Shown here piece by piece: positions 60,484-64,000 of a stretch of 64,000 bases of DNA (the first letter of the stretch is position 1; each line of letters begins with the position of its first letter). Source of the stretch: UBA3210 sp963623095 (GTDB lineage: Bacteria; Bacillota_I; Bacilli_A; RFN20; CAG-449); the NCBI GenBank assembly GCA_963623095.1, contig CAVFKD010000002.1, positions 1 to 64,000 of the forward strand, in the 5' to 3' direction. The notes under the pieces are model-generated. The model did not search any database. It saw only the letters and a list, made by a program, of their open reading frames with translations, and was not told the DNA's origin. A program made the translations under genes and the position numbers.

Positions 60484-61689
60484 TTATAATCCAACTTTAA
60501 TAAAGTTCTTTTTACCTTTTTTGATAATTAAACCTTTTTCAAGTTGAACTTTAGATATCATTAATTTAACATCGCTGACTTTAGTTTCATCAATAGATAC
60601 TCCGCCTTGTTCAACACTTCTTCTTGCTTCTGATTTAGATGGTAATAAGCCGCATGAAACAAGTAAAGTTAAAATATCAACTTGATCATCAACTAAAATT
60701 GAAGGATCAATCTTAGTTAATGGCATATCTTTATCTACTCCACCATTTTTAAATAATGCTTCTGCTTGTGCAAGAGCTTCTTTATAAGCATCTTCACCAT
60801 GGATGAAAGTAATAACTTCTCTTGCTAAAGCCTTATGTGCTTCACGAAGTTCAGGATGCTCTAAATTCTTCTTTTCTAATTCTTCAATTTCTTCTTTTGA
60901 TAAGAAAGTTAAGAATTTTAAATAATCGATAACTTTGCTATCTTCTGAATTGATAAAGAATTGATACATTTCAAATGGTGTAGTTTTATTTCTATCTAAC
61001 CAAATAGCTTTACCATTTGTTTTACCAAATTTAGTTCCGTCCGACTTAGTTAATAAAGGCATTGTAAAACCATATGCAGTTTTACCTTCTTTCTTTCTAA
61101 TTAAATCAATACCCGCGGTAATATTACCCCATTGGTCTTGACCTGCGACTTGGAAAGTAACTCCTCTAGTTGTATATAAATGCCAGAAGTCTAATGCTTG
61201 TAAAGTCATATAAGAAAATTCTGTAAATGTAATTCCAGAATCAAGTCTTCTTCTAACAATATCTTTATTGATCATATAATTGACATTGAAATATTTACCA
61301 AAGTCTCTTAAATAATCAATTAAATTTAATTTACCTAACCAATCGTAGTTATTAACAACTTCAAAACCAAATAATTTAGTTGCTTGTTCTTTTAAGCAAT
61401 TAAAGTTGTGTTCAACTTGTTCATGTGTAATCATTGGTCTTTCTGCATCTGGTTTTGGATCACCGATTAAACCTGTTCCACCTCCAACAAGTAAGATTGG
61501 ATGATGGCCAGCATCTTTTAATCTTTTTGAAATTAAAAAGCTTGAAAAGTGTCCAATGTGTAATGAATCTCCAGTTGGATCTGTACCAATGTAGAAAGTA
61601 ACTTCTCCATTGTTGATTAAATCTTTAATCGCAGGATCGGATACATCTTTAATTAATCCTCTCCATTCTAATTCTTCATAAATTCCCAT
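60484..61689 (-). CDS. tyrS: Tyrosyl-tRNA synthetase
   Basis: Class Ic synthetase. The HIGH-type motif is in GDSLHIGHFSSFL (residues about 37-49), the tyrosine pocket NYDWLG near 113, GQDQWGNITAGIDLIRK near 180-196, the KMSKS-equivalent KFGKTNGKAIWLD near 220, and a C-terminal S4-like RNA-binding domain from about 340. The length of 401 is normal. It is controlled by the T-box directly upstream. Confidence 0.97.
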   Translation of the reverse strand: MGIYEELEWRGLIKDVSDPAIKDLINNGEVTFYIGTDPTGDSLHIGHFSSFLISKRLKDAGHHPILLVGGGTGLIGDPKPDAERPMITHEQVEHNFNCLKEQATKLFGFEVVNNYDWLGKLNLIDYLRDFGKYFNVNYMINKDIVRRRLDSGITFTEFSYMTLQALDFWHLYTTRGVTFQVAGQDQWGNITAGIDLIRKKEGKTAYGFTMPLLTKSDGTKFGKTNGKAIWLDRNKTTPFEMYQFFINSEDSKVIDYLKFLTFLSKEEIEELEKKNLEHPELREAHKALAREVITFIHGEDAYKEALAQAEALFKNGGVDKDMPLTKIDPSILVDDQVDILTLLVSCGLLPSKSEARRSVEQGGVSIDETKVSDVKLMISKVQLEKGLIIKKGKKNFIKVGL

Positions 61690-61707
61690 ATTTTTTCTCC
61701 TTTACAA

Positions 61708-61735
61708 ATAAAAAACGTCCCTATAAATAAGGACG
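61708..61735 (-). terminator. T-box regulated terminator before tyrS
   Basis: CGTCC (61716-61720) with GGACG (61731-61735), extended by further pairs inside, is followed on the minus strand by TTTTTTATTT. It would be disrupted when uncharged tRNA-Tyr binds the T-box. Confidence 0.85.
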
Positions 61736-61954
61736 AAAGAATCGTGTTACCACCTTAATTCGTAAATGATTCACACCATTTACCTCAGCGAGTTATATTA
61801 ACTCAATACGTTAACGAGTATTACTCGGCTTACTCTACATTATCAAGCAGCAGCTCCTAGATGTATTCATTTTTAACTTCTAATTGTTTTTCATCAACCA
61901 ACAACTTTCTAAATAGAGTTATTAAAAATTACTTCTTCTATTCATCGCTTTATA
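61736..61954 (-). promoter_or_regulatory. T-box leader, tyrosine-specific
   Basis: The universal T-box antiterminator sequence appears as TTAAGGTGGTAACACGAT (61741-61758 on the complement), upstream of a terminator. The long stem I region has AGAAGTAAT and GTTGGTTGATG segments and a specifier loop GAATACATC in which TAC encodes tyrosine, matching tyrS downstream. Uncharged tRNA-Tyr should increase readthrough. Confidence 0.92.
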
Positions 61955-61960
61955 TCGAAA

Positions 61961-61989
61961 ATTATAAAAAAATAAGAAGTCATTGTCAA
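61961..61989 (-). promoter_or_regulatory. Promoter of the tyrS T-box, inside the upstream terminator
   Basis: Minus strand: consensus TTGACA (61984-61989), 17-base spacer, consensus TATAAT (61961-61966). The -35 lies in the loop of the terminator hairpin of the upstream hydrolase gene and the -10 in the end of its U-tract. Confidence 0.85.
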
Positions 61990-61998
61990 TCACTTCTT
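61965..61998 (-). terminator. Terminator of the GH13-hydrolase operon
   Basis: AAGAAGT (61974-61980) pairs with ACTTCTT (61992-61998), followed on the minus strand by ATTTTTTTA. Its loop and tail contain the tyrS promoter. Confidence 0.8.
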
Positions 61999-62000
61999 AT

Positions 62001-62960
62001 TTAGTCTTTCAAACACTTATATATAAATTTATAAGTTGTGCTTTTATATAGTTTTTCATGTTCGAAGTTTACATATAAATGTTTACTGAATGGGAAATTA
62101 TATAAATAGCATTCACTCTTACATGCTTTTTTGTTTTTAATAGAAAATTCATTAGGAACAAAATTATCTCCAGATGAATATATTAAACAAACAGGAACAT
62201 TACATCTTGATAATGAATCTGTTGTATTGTGTCTTTTAATATTGACATTGAAATTACCGATAACTTTATTATTTAAACTCCATAAGATAAGTTTTCTCAT
62301 TGGTAAAATAAAATATTGTCTTTTTAAAATATAATTTAGTTCATCATAGACAGAAGTAAAGCCAGATTCAGCGATAATACCTTTTACTTGGGGAGGTAAA
62401 TCATCACATATGCTTAAAGCCATATATCCACCCATAGAACAACCTTCTAGAATAATAGAAATATCTTCACCTTTTAATTTAATTAAATAATCTATCATTG
62501 ATAAAAGGTCTTTTCTTTCTTGTAAACCCATAGTGACATGTTCACAAGGTGACATAGGATTACCCCTATTTTCCATATAGACCATATTGAATTTTAAATC
62601 ATCATAGATATATGAATGCATACCATAATTCTTTTCACATATAATTCCATATCCTGGGATTGATATTATATAGTTTTTAGAATCAGTATTTGAGTTTCTA
62701 AAATAAGCTTTAATGTTATATCCATCAAACGCAGGAATTGAAATGATTTCATCAAAATAAAATTCCTTAACATTATTAAAAATATAATTATTAAAACGGC
62801 TTGTGGTTTTATTACTATCTTTAAGAGATCTAAATTTAAAATGTATTTTATCTCTTAAAAATATTTTTTTATAGAAAATATTAGATATGCAAAAGCAGAC
62901 TACAACCAGTAGTAAAATAATAACTGCAGCGATTATGTATAAAATATATACTCCTGGCAT
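62001..62960 (-). CDS. Membrane-anchored alpha/beta hydrolase
   Basis: An N-terminal membrane helix (residues about 4-27) followed by a 319-residue alpha/beta hydrolase. The nucleophile elbow reads GCSMGGYMA near residue 178, the oxyanion region SIPGYGIICEKNYG near 100, and the likely acid and histidine lie in YSSGDNFVPN near 265 and SKHLYVNF near 300. The family resembles bacterial prolyl-oligopeptidase-like or lipase-like hydrolases; the substrate is unknown. It follows the GH13 gene by 10 bases. Confidence 0.8.
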   Translation of the reverse strand: MPGVYILYIIAAVIILLLVVVCFCISNIFYKKIFLRDKIHFKFRSLKDSNKTTSRFNNYIFNNVKEFYFDEIISIPAFDGYNIKAYFRNSNTDSKNYIISIPGYGIICEKNYGMHSYIYDDLKFNMVYMENRGNPMSPCEHVTMGLQERKDLLSMIDYLIKLKGEDISIILEGCSMGGYMALSICDDLPPQVKGIIAESGFTSVYDELNYILKRQYFILPMRKLILWSLNNKVIGNFNVNIKRHNTTDSLSRCNVPVCLIYSSGDNFVPNEFSIKNKKACKSECYLYNFPFSKHLYVNFEHEKLYKSTTYKFIYKCLKD

Positions 62961-62970
62961 AATACCCTCC

Positions 62971-64000
62971 TTAAATAATTTCTATAATTTTTACTTCAAA
63001 CTTTTTCGCATCTATTTCAATTTTAACTTGATCAACGAAATATTTTCTTGTGATGTGGATAATTCTATTTTCATCATCGATATCATCAACAATTAATTGA
63101 CCTAGTTTTAATGCTTCATTGTCTTTTCTTATCTTAATCCAATGCTTGTAATAAGCAAGAACTTCTTCATCAATTTTATCTTTATCCCAAATCATTCCTC
63201 GACGGCAATCAGGATCATCTTCTCCAATCATACCAACTTCATCACCATAATAAATCATTGGCATACCTGGAAGAACCATTTGTAATGCAAGTGCGAATTT
63301 TAATACTTTTTTCTTTTCTCCTACCTTGCTTAAGAATCTAGGAGTATCATGAGAATCAATTAAATTCCATAATAAATTTCTAATTCTTACATTCAATCTA
63401 GAATTAACATAATTGAAATCATCAATAAAATCAGAACATTTATATTTCTTATCGAGACATAATCTTTCTACTGATTTATTGAATTCATAATTCATAACAG
63501 TATCAAATTCATCACCTTTAAGCCATTCACTTGCTTCATGCCATACTTCTCCAATAATTAAAGTTTCTGGTGCGATAGATTTAACATATTTTCTAAATTC
63601 TTTCCAGAATGAATGAGGAATTTCATCCGCGACATCAAGTCTCCATCCATCAATTCCCATATCTAAATAAGTTTTAACAACTTTAAAGATATATTCTTTT
63701 ACTTTAGGATTAGTGGTATTTAATTTAGGCATTCCTGAAGAATAACCAAATGTTAAATATGTTGGTAAAGCTTTAGATTGTTTTTCAAAATCAAATTTAA
63801 CTGGGAATTTATTAATGTAATACCAATCTTTATATTCGGATTTTTCTTGTTTCTTTAAAACATCTTGGAAAGCAAAGAATAACGCGGATGTATGATTAAA
63901 TACTCCATCAAGAATAATTCTAATGCCTTTTTCATGAGCTTTTGTAATTAATTCTTTTAAATCTTTTTTGCTACCGAAATCAGTATCGATTTTTAAATAA
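62971..64000 (-). CDS. GH13 alpha-glucan hydrolase, neopullulanase/cyclomaltodextrinase type (5' end outside window)
   Basis: The gene runs off the right edge: the frame is open through 64000, so the ATG at 63732 is internal. The visible part has DFGSKKDLKELITKAHEKGIRIILDGVFNHTS, the second conserved region GWRLDVADE with the catalytic Asp (near 63636), the acid/base Glu in LIIGEVWHEA, and the third Asp in LIDSHDTPRFL. This order and the text DGVFNHTS point to intracellular maltodextrin-degrading enzymes of the GH13_20-like group. The C-terminal beta domain is short. It probably supplies glucose from maltodextrins. Confidence 0.92.
   Translation of the reverse strand, partial: YLKIDTDFGSKKDLKELITKAHEKGIRIILDGVFNHTSALFFAFQDVLKKQEKSEYKDWYYINKFPVKFDFEKQSKALPTYLTFGYSSGMPKLNTTNPKVKEYIFKVVKTYLDMGIDGWRLDVADEIPHSFWKEFRKYVKSIAPETLIIGEVWHEASEWLKGDEFDTVMNYEFNKSVERLCLDKKYKCSDFIDDFNYVNSRLNVRIRNLLWNLIDSHDTPRFLSKVGEKKKVLKFALALQMVLPGMPMIYYGDEVGMIGEDDPDCRRGMIWDKDKIDEEVLAYYKHWIKIRKDNEALKLGQLIVDDIDDENRIIHITRKYFVDQVKIEIDAKKFEVKIIEII

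Noticed and set aside
63000..63732. ATG at 63732 as start of the GH13 gene
   Set aside because: The frame continues upstream without a stop to the window edge and encodes conserved GH13 sequence (for example ILDGVFNHTS), so this ATG is internal and the gene is truncated by the window.

Overview
The window is 64 kb of AT-rich chromosome from a low-GC, Firmicutes-type bacterium. It carries HPr kinase, WhiA, a tyrosine T-box, a lysine riboswitch, zinc-type S14, strong AGGAGG ribosome binding sites and consensus sigma-70/sigma-A promoters. Ribosomal protein L30 is absent from its usual site, and a nuclease gene sits inside a sugar-type ABC transporter operon. Both traits recall Mollicutes and the related uncultured Bacilli (RF39/Erysipelotrichia-like lineages); this placement is inference. 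Genes use TGG for tryptophan and one gene appears to end in TGA, so the standard code fits. Every supported gene lies on the minus strand, so transcription runs right to left throughout, and no insertion sequence, phage or CRISPR array was seen.

Layout from left to right. 1-808 is the 5' half of a 16S rRNA gene with its promoter. 1.1-5.3 kb holds a BI-1 membrane protein, pgk-tpiA and whiA with an XRE regulator. 5.5-12.0 kb is an operon of a small membrane protein, uvrA, hprK, lgt and trxB. 12.0-22.9 kb is an eight-gene unit with its own promoter and terminator: a membrane-anchored OB-like protein, an MsmK-type ATPase, two permeases, two paralogous solute-binding lipoproteins, a staphylococcal-nuclease-like lipoprotein and a large lipoprotein. 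Two RDD membrane proteins, a tRNA-Lys and udk follow. 25.9-40.5 kb is the S10-spc-alpha ribosomal supercluster (rpsJ to rplQ, with secY, adk, map, infA and rpoA).

40.6-44.2 kb is a queuosine module (tgt-queA-queH plus an unknown gene). 44.2-47.4 kb holds a divergent deformylase-like gene and a lysine-riboswitch-controlled amino-acid ABC transporter whose binding protein is circularly permuted. 47.5-52.0 kb is the str group (rpsL-rpsG-fusA, and tuf with its own promoter). 52.1-59.1 kb carries two operons, sdaA-ppa-hydrolase and purB-purA-flavoprotein. 59.1-64.0 kb has a possible small RNA, radC behind a tiny double-glycine-leader peptide gene, tyrS with its T-box, a second membrane-anchored hydrolase and a truncated GH13 glucosidase.

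Most of the window is housekeeping. The points most worth a second look are the circularly permuted lysine-type binding protein, the unannotated GG-leader peptide upstream of radC, and the nuclease/OB-fold/dual-binding-protein ABC operon, which resembles a nucleic-acid scavenging system.
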